Source: Certhia americana (taxonomy: Eukaryota > Chordata > Aves > Passeriformes > Certhiidae). From it: DNA of 64,000 nucleotides. Under the pieces are notes generated by a model that made no database searches, was not told the DNA's origin, and saw nothing but the letters and a program-made list of their open reading frames with translations. Each line of letters opens with the position of its first letter. Position 1 is the stretch's first letter. Where the stretch lies: NCBI GenBank assembly GCA_018697195.1, contig JAGMWU010000035.1, positions 372,001 through 436,000 on the forward strand. The letters are read 5' to 3'. Of this stretch, positions 1-13,300 are shown in pieces. Made by a program: the position numbers and the translations under genes.

Positions 1-3000
1 GTAGAGAAGTAGCCTGAGAGGACGTAAGGAAGTCACAGTACACAAGGGTGCTGAGCCCTATCCATCATGGCTCCAAATTATGAACCTGCCTGCTCACATC
101 CCTGAGGTACTTTAAATGATTTGAGTATTTTGCCGTTGCTTCTTGGGAACTTTTCACACAAACATTGGCATCATGTGAGTAATTATGTATGAAGGAAATT
201 TTGGGCAGTGATACAGAAAATCTGGAAATGTCTGTAGTCTTCTCCAGTTTTCTGTCCTTAGGATGCATAAGGAAAGGATGAAGAAAGCTTTTCCTTAGGC
301 AGAGGTTGGTTGGTGTCTTGGTACTTCTGTAATCATCTCTCCTTATTAAGATTTTCATTACAAGCCATTCAGACAGTATGTTAAATAAGCAAAAAAGCCA
401 TTTCTTCCCTCCAGATTATATAAACAAGGAAAGAAACAGTGATCTGACCCTTTCCCATCCTCTCAGCATTGTTTACTGCTAGCTTTTTGAGCCTGGAAGC
501 CTCATGGCCTGTAGCCTTCCTGTTACACCTGACTGACAAGGATCACTTCTCCAATGCCAGCCAGGTACGTTAGCTCAGCACCTCCTGCTTCACTTGGCTG
601 CAGATAAAAATTGTGTGTGACAGCTGTGCAGTGTATAAGCCTGGCCATAAAGAATTTCTGGGACTTGGGGAACGCTGTCTGCAGTCTTCAACATGGAGTT
701 GAGGGAATGATAAAAATGTCTTTTAAGGAACCTTACATTTTGAGTCATGACAAAGGGACTTGTCTTCTATATACGGATTTTAAACATTGTGGACTGGTTT
801 TTCTAGTCACAGCATAATCAAAGAAGGTTCTAGAAGGCTCTGTCCAGTCCTGGCCTCTGTTCCCACCTGGCAAAGAAGCTCAGTGTGCTGTGAGCTTTTT
901 GCTGAATGCACAAAGCTGTTTGCTGAGGAGAGGATGAAAGTATCTGTGTGTGCTCAGCTGAGTAATAACAAACTTCTCCTGGGAGCAGACCGTGTCAACC
1001 TCAGACACTGCTTTTATAGCTGAAAGTATAAGTTAAGCTGCTTTCAAGTTAGGCTACTTTCAGTTACCTGATCACTCTGTTTAGCATACAAAATTGAAGA
1101 GTTACCAGGTAACTGGTGGACAGGACTTGTTTTGGTTTCCCATTGTCTTCAGCAAGATAGGGAGCTGCTGAGAGACTTGTCCCATATTTATCCTGGGGAG
1201 GATAACTTTAGTCTGTGTAGACATGATAATGATGATAATAATAAGGCACCTTGCTGTTCCAACCACAAAACAGAAAATCTAGGAATAGGTTTTTTTACAT
1301 TTTGTTCAGTTACAGAACAATAGTGATAGTTGCCTTTGCAAGCAAAAGGATATCCTGCTTTTTTTTTTCCCCTGCAGGTCTAAGTTCCTTAGTTTGGAAG
1401 CATTTAAAGATATTTCTTCCATTTCCATTAAAGTTTAAAAATAGCACGTAGGCTCTTTCTGAGTTAAGAACTTAATTTTCTTAGGGAGAGAGATTCCTAT
1501 CCTTTCCACACATGTGTTTACTTCTCTTTTTGCCTTTGGGAACACTATCCTTAGATGTACTAACAAGCATCCCTTTATTCCTGTCCTTCCCACTTGCCTT
1601 CTCCCTTGATGCAGTGGTCCTGGTGACTGATGCCCTTTAGTTCCCCTCTAGGTTGTGTGGTCTGTCCCCAGCAGCAGCATCACAGAGCTGTGCTGGGTGC
1701 TGGCGTGGGACTGGTGATGTTGCTCCAGCTTGCTTCTTCAGTTTGGGAAATAAACCAAACTTTTATTGGCAGTGTTGGTAATGCAGGGAGGTGCTGAGGG
1801 TAGTTTCAAACAGCTGGGAGAGCCTGCATCTCCAAGTCTTGTTTACTGAGTCATTAAGGAAAGGTGCACCAAGTGCCATCACTGCTATCATAAATCTAAC
1901 TCGGCTTGTTTTCCAAGGGGAAAGTGGTCTTTGGAAAGGGAAAGCATTTCTGAGAGATAGCCGCAGTTAATTATCTGAGGTGATCCCCAGAACCACAGGA
2001 TGTCTCTCACCACCAAAAGCCCAAATTTCCTTGATGGTCTTAACAAACATAGTTATTATTTTCTTATCTTTTGTTGTTTCAGCTGCAGTGACCAGCTTTT
2101 TTCTGTAGCAGACTAGAGTCAGGCTACTCAAAATACTGTAAAAGTGTCTCTATGAGCATAAATTGCAATGAGGTGGTACTGGAAATGAGAAAATGCCTGG
2201 AACAGTGGTTTGCTGCTCTCACTCAAATGCTGACATTGAAAGACAATCACATATTCATTCCGCAGGGAGCAAGGGCACACCACCTCAGCCTTTTATGGAC
2301 ACAATACTTACAGATGCACATTAAGCAGTATTAAGCATTATTTACTGGAGAGACTTTAAGGGGACAGTGATAAAAATGTTTTGTGGAATCAAGGTGTCAG
2401 AATGCTTTTGAGAGCTACTGTACAGATGATAATTGCAGTGGAGAGGTGCTCTTGTGTGGAGGTTCTTTATGCAGAGCAATTTACTAGAGGGATGATCAGC
2501 TTGGCTGGAATCCTGGTCTGCATGGCAATGTACAGGTAGGTGATGCTCACCTTCCCTGCTTATTTTGTTTGGATTTCAGTTATATTATTATAAGATGGAG
2601 CTAACAAAAGATGCACAAATTTCTGTCAGCAGCTCAGGATTTGTAACAAATCCTTCATTAAAACATATCAACAGTCTGTTCCCCCAGGACACAACCCCCT
2701 TGGCTACTTCAGTCAAAGAAAGACAAAACAGCAATTTGTTTTTCTTATACCGTTTGAACACAAGGAGGCCCGTGTATTTATTTTTAGATTGAGCAAAATA
2801 ATCCATCTCGGGGTTAGAAAAGCGTGTAAAATCTTTAAAGAATGTTTTATTTCCTGCAGGCACCCACGCAGGAACAGGACAGTACAGCCATTGTTTGCTG
2901 AGTATTTTGATGTAAAATGCTTAAATTGCTGGGATCATTCAGTGTCAGCTGAAGAAAGCTCATGGGAATGGTCTGATTTGTTTTCAAACCTGTGATGAGG

Positions 3001-6000
3001 GCGGTGACAGGCTGGAGCTGCTGCCTTCACTTGGAGCTGGGCTGCTGAGTTGAGGTGTAGGCAGAAGCAGAAGAGAAGGTGGTGTGGCATTTCTGTTGTG
3101 GAATACCTTTGGTGTTGCCTTGGAAAAGAGAGGAGTGGACTCAAATGAGTTAAGCATGCTTACGGCACTGCCCACAGGGAACTTGGTCTCAGGCAAGTTG
3201 CTGGTGAAACCCTGGTGCCTACAGAGGACCTGAAATAGCACCCCGAGAAATTATTTTTGAAGGCTCCTGGGGACGATGAGATTGGTAGATTGGATTTGTA
3301 CTCTACAGTGAAGTCTTGTGACTTCAAGCAAGCAGCATAAACACAAATGAGAAAACAAATGTATTTTTAGTGTCATTTTGAAGACCTTGTCTGGCTGGGT
3401 AAGACAGAATCCTGTACATTTCTGTGGTGCCTCAGCATTGTTTTAGTGTGCATACAGCAAAAAGCATAAATAGGTTTTATTTTTCATGAACTGCAGAAGT
3501 GAAACTTAACACTGGAAGCAATGTCAAGCAGATCTACTTTAGCTTTGCTTTGATTTGTTGGGTTTATTCCAGTCTCGCTCCATTAGGTTGAAGAACTAGG
3601 TTGGGGAAAGGGGAGATGGAGGATGTTTCTGCTCATTCTCCATGGCTTAACCCACCCATATGGGTACCTGAACCTGGCACAAAACTCAAACAAGTGCATC
3701 CCCAAACATGTATTCCTTACAGCTGCTGCAGTGTGCACTACCTTGTTACTGCTTTCCACAAAGAGAATCTGATAAAAGGTTTTTGTAAAATTTCAGCTAT
3801 TTCACTTTTCTTTGTGTTCAATTTTCTTTTCGTCCTTTTGTATTCTGCCTTGTGTTTGGGGGTGGGATTTGTTGTGGCTGTCATGTTTCTGTTGAAATAG
3901 AGTGCGTTTTCTTCTTCTGTACCAGAAATGATGTGTCTTGCAGTAATTTCTCCTGTGAAAATTAATCCTAGTCTTTGGCAACCTGCTGAGAAAATTGCCT
4001 TCCCTTCTCATGGATGTTGTTCTGTGACAGCAGCTTCCTGAGTTTTCTGGAACAGCTCAAGCTGCTGTTAGAGGGACTCTGCTGCTAAATAGTATCTCTG
4101 TTATTTTACAGTAGTAATGAAACCTCAGACAATATTCCCTGTAATAAAATGGCCTTTAAAATCTGTAGCCATAGTTTATGAAGTCAGTCATTAAGGACAT
4201 CCTGAACTCTGCATGATTTGAGATTTTAAACAAATGATTTATAAAGGTTTCATGACAGGAATGAAAGTCCCTTTTGTATATTTCTGAAATGTTTTTGAGC
4301 TTAATAGAAAAATAGCACCAAGGAAAACCTAAATATATGCAAGTATTGCCACACTTGCATATAAAGGCAGTGCGAAATCAAGGAAGGGATGGTCTCATCC
4401 TTAAAATACAGTTTGCTTTGAAGTGTTTGCACACACTTTAGCCTGATTTGCTATTGACTTAATCCAAAGCTCACTGGCAACAGTGCAAAGACTTACACTT
4501 GTAAACTTTAACTCAAACTCCACCTTTTTCCGTTTAAAAACACTAATACTTTTTGCATGAACTTTAAAAAGGAGACAAACCCCCAAATCCCTACAATTTC
4601 TTAACATGAAAGAAATGAGAAGAAAATCTTGTGTTGACTACCTGCCTGCATCTTTCACACTTGACACAATTTTGGTGGTTTTGTTTGCTTTTTCATCCCT
4701 GTTTCCCATGTGTAGTCACTTCTCCAGTGGTTTGCAGGGGTCTTTTTTATTGCAGCAGCTGCAACCTTAATGCTTTCCCAGGTTCTCCCAAGTAGCTGTT
4801 GATGCCAGAGCTAAGAAAGATATGTTTTTGTAGAAGAGTTGGGTGCTGGAAATGAAAGTGTGGTATTATGCCCCCGGGGAGCTGTTGTGGTTACTAAATT
4901 TCGCCAGGGTGTTCTTCAAAACCAAGTAGTTTTCTATTGTTGCCAATCCATTTAGCTACAAGCAATTAAAATATCCCTGATCCCTAATTCAGGGAATAGG
5001 AGGCCATGGACTAGGTGAGTGCACACAGGAAAATACAGCGTTGTACATGGACTTTGTGTGCTTCCTAGGGAAAAGAAAATTTGCTGGTAGCAAAGCAAAC
5101 ATTGATTGCATGGCAGGTTTTCTTTCTGTCTTTCTCCTAATCTAAAATACCCACTTCATAAAGGTTTGTAAATTATTATTTTCATGTTATGCAAATATTG
5201 GGTACAATGTAAGAGGCACTACAGATTTGTAAAATGGAAATAATGATAGGACTTACATTCTGTGATATGGAACGTTTAAATAACCTTGGCAGAGAATCTG
5301 CTTGGTGTCTGGAGTTCCTTAAGATAGTGTGTGAAAGCCTTTATGAATTTTCATGTTTATGTATTTCTGTCGATCAATACAGTTTGAGCTTCAAGCTTTG
5401 GTAGCCTCTTTCAATACATGGCAGAACATTATTGCATCCATCATCAGGATTAGTAGAGGCTTGGTTAAAATATGCCTTGGCTCTTGTTGGCTGGGTCATT
5501 TTGGAAACATGCCCCATCCCACATCTGTCTATAGCACAGGGAGAATGGATTAACTGCACAAAAATGCAGTTTTTGTTGCTTTGGAGGGTAAGTTGGCTTG
5601 CTACTGCCAGTAGGACTTGTGTGCAAGGAGGAGAGGGCATCTAATGTATAAGATCTGCTGCTCTGGCTGGCTGAGCACACATGTGTGAAGTGAGGACAGG
5701 ATGGTAGGTTTTGATTTTTGTCTTGCCTGTTGTTTTCAAGTCTTCACACAATGAAGTATGCAGTTTTGTGATCTTCATTGCATTCCAGTGGCAATGACTG
5801 TGCAGTTGACATGAAAAAATAAATTTAAAACTAGATATTCCTATTCAATTATGATAAAGCATAGTATTAAATGGTAAGCAGCTGAAAATGTGATTAGTTT
5901 GTTTGTTTGGGTTTTTTTAGCATGAGAGCTGGTGAACTTCTCTGCTGATAGTTGCAGGGACAAAGCCCTCATTAGGAAACAAAGAAAACCTGATGGCAGA

Positions 6001-9000
6001 ATGAAGGGCATGGAACTCATAATTGGCTTTTCTCATTGTTGCTGCACTGCTTGCTTGGGTTTTGGTGGTGCTAATAACTCTGTCTGAGATCAGGCAAAGA
6101 GCAATTACTGGCATACTTGAGCTGTACACAGAGACATTTCAGTTTTAATCAGGAGGAGATACCAGGCAATGCACTCGTGCTGTGGCTGCTCCTCTCCTAC
6201 ACTGCCTGGGTACCTGCAGCACCAGTTTCACTAAAGATGGAGATGGAGAAACAAGGGGCTTGTTTGTGCACAGGATGTCAGGAGGCAGCTCCAAATGGGC
6301 TGTGACAGCAGAGGCTTGCAAATAGCAGGGATAGGCAGTTGGGTGGAAATTACTGAGATGAGAAGGAACAGAAAGGTCTGCGACATCTTAACGCTTGCCT
6401 GAGAGGCAGCCTGTATCCGTTCCAGTTAATGTCTGCTTCCAGACCTCCTGTCCTCATCTTTGCACACTCTGTGGGCTCTGACTGCTGCTGGCCTTGTTTG
6501 AGCCCACACATCTCAGCAGTGTCACATGATGACTTCTGAAATAATGCATGGCATAACTCTCTCTGGGAGGCGATTTTTGTGACATCTTACTTGAAACTAC
6601 TCTGCCACAGCCTCCTGACAAGGCAAGCTATTTAAAGACCAGGGAGAAAGCTTCAGCCCCCTACTTCCACACATGAGAGCCATATGGTCCTTCAGCTCCA
6701 CTTGGCACATGTGACAGAGTGGGATGAAAATGTATGCTGTAATTTTTAATGGAATATCTTTTTAAAAATAAATAACTGTAGAAGCTCTCTAACCCCATCT
6801 TCATTATGAAAACCCCACTCAAAACAACCACTGCTTATTCTCTGTAGTATCTATGGCCCACATAATATTATATGGCCAGTGGGACATCTCTTTTGTGTGC
6901 CTGGTGGTTCCTTAGGTGGTTCCTAGTTTGGGTTTGATTTTTAGTTTATTATCTAGGCTGTTTTCCTCATTCATTCCCTAACAGAGCTGTGCAAGGCTTG
7001 TGGTGTGAGCAGAGCTATGTGTTCAGGAAAGTGCATAGAGTTTGGAATTGCTCGTGAGGAGAGGACATGGAAGTATTTCTGAGAGTTTCATCACACACTT
7101 GCTATGCAGTGTGTGAATTGAGTGCCTGCACAGACTTCAAATTGTTTTCTAAATTAAGAGCTCCCTCTCTTTTTTTGTGGGTATGTGCACCTGGGCATTT
7201 CTGCATGCCTGTTGTAGTAAAGACAGACTAATCCCTCAAGTAACCTCTAGGGCACGCGTTCTTCTACGTTTGTGTAGATGCTGGAAATTATTTTGGCCTG
7301 AAGTCCTTTTCAGTTTGTGATCAAAGTAGTAATGAATCCTTCAGTGGCTGTTTTCCTTTTTTTACTTTCAAATCAGTATTCTTATTAATATTATTAGTAA
7401 TTAAATTAGTATTATTGCTGCAGGAACTAGCTGCTATTGAAGCACATCAGTTTGGATGGGAACATTGGCTCTAAGAAGCCAAACCAAACCCAGCAAGCGA
7501 AAAATTCTGTCTGTCCCATGATTGTGCTTGACCTTGACTACCAAAACATTTTGTAAGCAACGTTTGGAGGTGCCTATGTCCTTCCCAAACTGAAATAGTG
7601 TGGATGTGGCATGAGGAAATCCAAGATGTCAGTGTCAGACAACAAATATGCACCAGGCTTAACTGAAGTTGTCTGTGGGGAGCCTGTTCAGTATTCCCAG
7701 GAAACGCTGTAGAAGTGCTAGCAGGGATAGACAGCAATGTGGAGTATTTGATCTCCCACACCCACAGTCCTCAGTGGAGCTGAGCGCTGTTCAGGGATTT
7801 CTTTGGCTTTATGGCTTTGTAACTCTTCCTGCAGCAGCATCGTATTTCTCCTTTCCCTAAACTCTTCTCTTAAAGCTGGCAAGGACATCCCTTGCTGCTG
7901 GGTGGTAATTGTGGTTTAATGGTGCTTTAGTGGTTTAGCAAGCTGAAACACAGCCAAGATGTGACTTGAAGGAAGAAAAAAAACAACAAAAAAAAAGGGG
8001 AAAAATACTCAGGATGCAGAAAAGCCCAGCTTCATCAGGCACTGGATTCATAGCTTTGTAAAAGATGAAGTGTCCTCTGTCACTGGAGCTGGGTTGGAGG
8101 GAAAGGGGGTGTGCCCCACAGGTTTGGGGTGCAGGGACAGTCACAGTCCTACCTGAGAGCAGAACCCCCATGCAGTCAGCTGACTCTCACCAGTTTTGCT
8201 GTGGCTTTGATCCTGTGCATGTCCCAAATAATCTGTGATTGTAATCTCTAGAGCAATCATTTCACTGTGTATTTGATAAAGGTGTCTTAAAATACCCAAC
8301 AAAAACAGAGGTCCTTATGCTGCCAATGCAGACTTGTGTGGTGCTTGTTCAGTGCTGTGTGTTTATTTTCCTTTAAATTTTGTGCCATGAGGAAGAAAGT
8401 GGTTTCTGCTGATCCCCTGATCCCTGTGAAGAACCAGACACTGAACCCTTGGGGGTTACGATAAAGCCTCCTGACAATTGAGCTATAAATACTCTGTGTA
8501 TGTAAACCTGTATCAATGTCAAAGTCTTTTCAGGCTCATCAGAAATAACTCCAGGAAGGGGGAGGTGGGTTGTTCGGCAAGGATAAGAGAGGTCCAGACT
8601 GGCTATTAGAGATATTCTCTTATTCACAGGTTAATTGCATTCCACTTTTGTCATCACTTATCACCTCATAAAACTTAATGTTTTCTGAAATGGGTGAAGA
8701 AATGGGTGAAGTGGGTGAAATGGGTGAACTGATTTTCATTTGTTGCAATCAATCCATTATAGAGAGAGTTTTGAAATACTTTGTCCAGGCAGGATCTTAA
8801 TTTCTTACCAGTTTTGTGGGAAGTTTTTTTCTGTGGGGCTATTATGGGATACCTGAGGATTTTCTGAAGCATTTTGCACGGGAAGATGCAAGTGATTATG
8901 TCTGCTGTTCACCACTTACTGAATTAAGAAGTAAATTAGGCTGAGCTCCGAGTTTAACCCTGCCGAGAAGAAAAAGAGGAAAAGGGATCCTTTTTTTGAC

Positions 9001-10345
9001 ACCGTGAGTTATGAAGCATTCCGGTCTCTTGCCCTGTGGTAGTTCCTTGCTGTTCGCCCTCCCTCCTGTCTGCTGTGGCACACATCTGCAGGCCTTGCTT
9101 TCATTTGTGTGACTAATCTGGCCATGCCTCAGCTTTCATTTGTTTGGGTGAGTAAGGTCAGAAGCAGCTCTCCATATGTGATTTTCTGAAGAAATTCAAG
9201 GCTCTGTCAAGTAAGCAGGGCTTCAATGAGAGCTTTATGTAGACAAATGAGGTTGCAAGGAAAAGGCATTCCTCATCTCCTCCTTCCAATGTAAATAGTG
9301 CAGCATGTGGGAAACAGATGAGTGGACTTCCTGTGAGAAGGCCAAGGATGAGAATTTTGGACTTTATCGAAGTGTTTGCTCTTTACTTTTTTCTGGGAAA
9401 GATCCTTCTGCTTGGGCACTGTAGCTCACTGTCCGCTTCCTTGAATGTCAATAAAGTCTTCCTGGCCTTTCCCTTCCAGCAGCTACTCTGATGACTGGAT
9501 ACTTCCATAGAATTTCTTTTTTATAGACAACAAACCGATCTGGCATGCATTTTGCTCATTACAACTACTCAGCTCTTTGGTTGTTTTCTGTTTCAGCCTC
9601 CTTTAATGCTGTCAGTTAGGAAAGGACATGTAAATGACAGATACTTTCAAAACACATGCCTTGTTAGTAGATGAGAAGCTGATCTGTGGAAGTGGTGTTC
9701 CCCATGGCTGGGGCACATCAGTGTGTGGAAGCACACGTACACACCGAGAAGGGGTGTTTAGAAGACCCTGCCATTAAAATTCGTGACTGGGCTTTTATAG
9801 CATCAAGTGATTGAGTGTCAGATCTCTTCAGACCAGCTGTTTCAGCTCAGCAGCTTTAGATAAGTTATTGGTAGTATCACTAGAATGTTTGCTCCTTTGT
9901 CAAGTACTTTACCAGGTCTACCACATATTCATCTCGCTATCAGGGTGTTTAACTTTGGGATTGATGAGTCAGACTGGTTTCAGCTTTATTCAACACCAAA
10001 AGTGCTGTGATGCCTCCTTTTCCATTTACCACCAGTAGCTTTACAAATACCATTTGCCTCTGGTGGCATTGTTTAAGTCCTTGTACCCCATTCCAGGCAG
10101 AGCATCCCAGCAGAATCTCCAGTCCCCTCTGCCAAGGACTTGGAAACAAGAGGCATTTTAGAAGTGCATTATTAACTGCCCTTCTGATGGGGAATTTAAT
10201 CCTTACTAGCATTTTAGTACTAATGGACTTCCATGAAATTTTTTGAGCTGTTGGTAAGCAAATGTTCACTGAGTGCATGCCTTTCTCATGTCAGTTGGTA
10301 AAAAACCCAAACAAACTCATGCTGCTTCTCTCTTTCTTGTTACAG
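1..10345 (+). other. AFF1: AFF1 intron, 3' part (upstream exons outside window)
   Basis: No open frame here is bounded by credible splice sites and resembles AFF1 or another protein. The block lies upstream of the first recognisable AFF1 exon in the same transcription direction. I read it as the tail of a large intron after the N-terminal exons. A small 9-bp minisatellite lies at 8691-8729. I see no CR1 or LTR here. Confidence 0.8.
8691..8729. repeat. 9-bp minisatellite, four units of TGGGTGAAN
   Basis: Four consecutive TGGGTGAA units: 8691-8702 (with three extra bases), 8703-8711, 8712-8720 and 8721-8729. It lies inside AFF1 intronic sequence. Confidence 0.9.
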
Positions 10346-10390
10346 CAAACCAACCCCATTGATGTGCAGTCCATTGAAGAAATTTTGAGG
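10346..10390 (+). CDS. AFF1: AFF1 exon A (first in window), start of ELL-binding segment
   Basis: It is 45 nt, phase 0 in and out, with acceptor ttgttacag and donor gtaggt. It encodes [15 protein letters not shown]. The human counterpart has the same 15-residue length and ends in VEEILK. The EEIL helix starts the segment that, in the AFF family, docks on the occludin-homology domain of ELL proteins. Confidence 0.93.
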
Positions 10391-13300
10391 GTAGGTACTC
10401 TTAAATAATAAGTCTGTGTTTGCTTAGATTTTGCATGCCTTAAGGTAATGGTTGGGGAAAAAATACCTCTGCTTCTGTTCACTTAGCAGATATAGCTGTC
10501 ACTAGCTTTGGGGTGTGCTGAGGAAAAGTAAAGATAAGAGTCAGCCTTGAATACAGCGGGAGTTGTAAGATCAGTCTTTCTATCAGTATGCAAGTGTAGT
10601 ACAGTCTGGTGCAGTTCAAGACTGACAAGTTATCCAAGACAGCCAGAGCTACTCCTGCATCAAGTCAGGGGGCTGCCATTCCCAAGTGCCCTTCTTCCAA
10701 AGCCCCTGGACATGCTGCCTTGTGTCTGTCTGCTGTGCTGCCAACCCCAGCAGTGTGGCCCTGAGCAGGAACACGCCTGTGTCCTTCCCAGCTGCCTATG
10801 CATGGCACTGCTGCTGCTCCCTCACTGTAATTCCAGTCCACTCACAGAGAGAGAGAGCAGAGCCACACCTGATGCTGTAATGTTGTGTCAGAACTGACTC
10901 TGTGAGCAGCACACAGGCTCCAAGTGGCTGAGTCCATTATCCCTTCCCTGTGCACAGTGTGAAAATGCCCTGGGATTCCTAAGTCAGTGGTGCTGATCTT
11001 GGAGCACCAAGAGAAGATGGTTCCATGATGTCAAATGCTATTCTGAGATGCTGAACTGAAGTCCAGGTGGAAGAGTTTGATTTTCTGCAATTCACTTCTC
11101 TTGCTGTTGCTTGAGGTTGCAAATTCCTGATGCCTCAATTGCTCTCCAGAGGCTGCTGTTGGGGGCAGTGTTTTAGCTGGAGGGCAGCTGTGCACAGGTG
11201 CCCACTGGCTGCCCTGTGCTGGTTGGGGTTGCAGCACAAGGACTCCTCCTGAAGTCTGGCATCCTTTTGTGTTTCACAGACATGTGCTGTGTTCTTGCCT
11301 GTTAGTAAAGCTTATCACTGTTTTTGTGGGAACCATGGGGAAATGTGCCCAAATGCATGAGGAGATAGATCCAAATGGATCTCTGTGCCTGTCAGCAAAA
11401 ATCCTGATAGCAGCTCCTTTCAATCTCTTTCCAGGAAATGACCCGCTCTTGGCCACCTCCCCTGACAGCTCTTAATACACCTACTAAAGCAGAGCCTTCC
11501 AAATTTCCATTCCCAGCAAAGGTGAGACACCCTCTTTCTGCCAGGACTTTTGATAAACTAGAAGAGAGCTTTCTGGCTCTTGCAAGTGTTACCATCTGAT
11601 GTTGTCCCCCTTCTGTAAATAAGGGCTGTTAGGACGCATTACCTTCAGAAGTAGTCAGATAAATTAGAGCACAATGGGGATGAATAAAAAGTGCTTCAGC
11701 AACTTAGACGCTTGTTGTAATTGTGGTCTTCAAATGCAACTGCTTTTCTGAGACATTTTAAGTATCTCTGCTGAAGCACAAAATGCATTTTATCTTTTTG
11801 TCAATGGAATGTTTGCTGACTGTGTTAAACAGAAGTGTTTGGCAGCTCTTATAAATTTTTAAAAATATTTCTTCACGAATGCACATACCCCTAATGTGCT
11901 AACAACCCATTTTTGGTGACAGTAGCACATTATCATTTCTGTCCACGCTAAGCTTTGTCAGGCTGGCTTAGACTATTGGATGCTTTGACAAGCTAGTTGA
12001 AATGTTTATTACAGTAAAGTAACACGTGAAAAACAAATCGAGAGAGCTTGTTTATTTTACACTCAATTTGCACTTTGTCCTTTTTTTCTAGGAATTGCAA
12101 CTTGAAGGATCTGTAGCAAAGGATCAGAGTAAGTTGATACCCAAAGGAAATACTCAGTATGTGTATTGACAGATAGTTTTGTGTGTTGTGTGTTTTACAT
12201 GACATGTCAAATGTTTACATTGATTAGGAGGCATGGTTTGTTTTGTTGAACAGTGATGAATTTAGAAATGGCTTACGAGATTGTGTACTTTCATTACCTA
12301 GACATTAAGACAGCTGTTCATCAGAGGATAAATGGTATTTCATTAGGAAACCTCATTTGGAATGAAGAATAATCTGAATGACAATTGTGTCCTAGAAGAA
12401 AGTGAGAAGTCTAATCTGGTGCTCAGAGACCATAGGGTAAAATAGGCTACAAAGGAGGCAAATAAACCCAACCTATTCATTTTTGATTTCCAGAGCAGTA
12501 TGGAGCACCTTCAAAAACGTTGCCAGGTTCTCAGCCAGGAACATCGTAAGTAACCAGACCCTGTTCACATCTCTACTGGGCAGTTAATTAAAATAACCTG
12601 GAAAAAACTAAATTTTGGCTTACTTGATGTTTCTGAAGAATATTTTTCTTAGAAAACTTCCAATGAAGGGAATTTTCACCAACAGAAACATCATTGTTTC
12701 ATGGTGGAATCATAGAATCATTTAGGTTGGAAAAGACCTTTACGATCATCCAGTCCAATTCTAAACCTGACACTGCCAAGTCTACTAAACCTTGTCATGG
12801 TTACGATGACTGTTAAAACCAAAACAAAACTGAAGAAAAAAAATAACTATCAATGCACCAGATTAAAGTTACTTTGTTCTTTTAATCTGTGGCTATTTAA
12901 CATCACAATTTTGTGTTCTTTGACCTACAATAATGCATCAAACTGACAAAAATTACAAAGGATCCAAACTGGATCTGATTGACCCTGGATTGTTTTGAAG
13001 CCTGGGAAGGCCAGTAAAGCTACACCTATGAGAATGGAAAAAAACAGGGCTGAAATTTTAAAGAAAAAGAATTTTAAACATTGGTAGATAAAATAACTTG
13101 GTGCTGTCCTTCCTGTAGGTGAAAGTGGTTATCTGTTAATTAGGTTAATTACAGAAGTTGCTTGAAAGCAGTTTTGAGTGGGCTGATGTTAATCTTTCAG
13201 GATTAACTTGGCCAAATGCAGCATTGCTAGGTTCTGAGCCCTGAGTAATAAACAGAAATCTTTCCATGTCTGGAAGGCTCAGGGGTCTATGTGCAAGGCA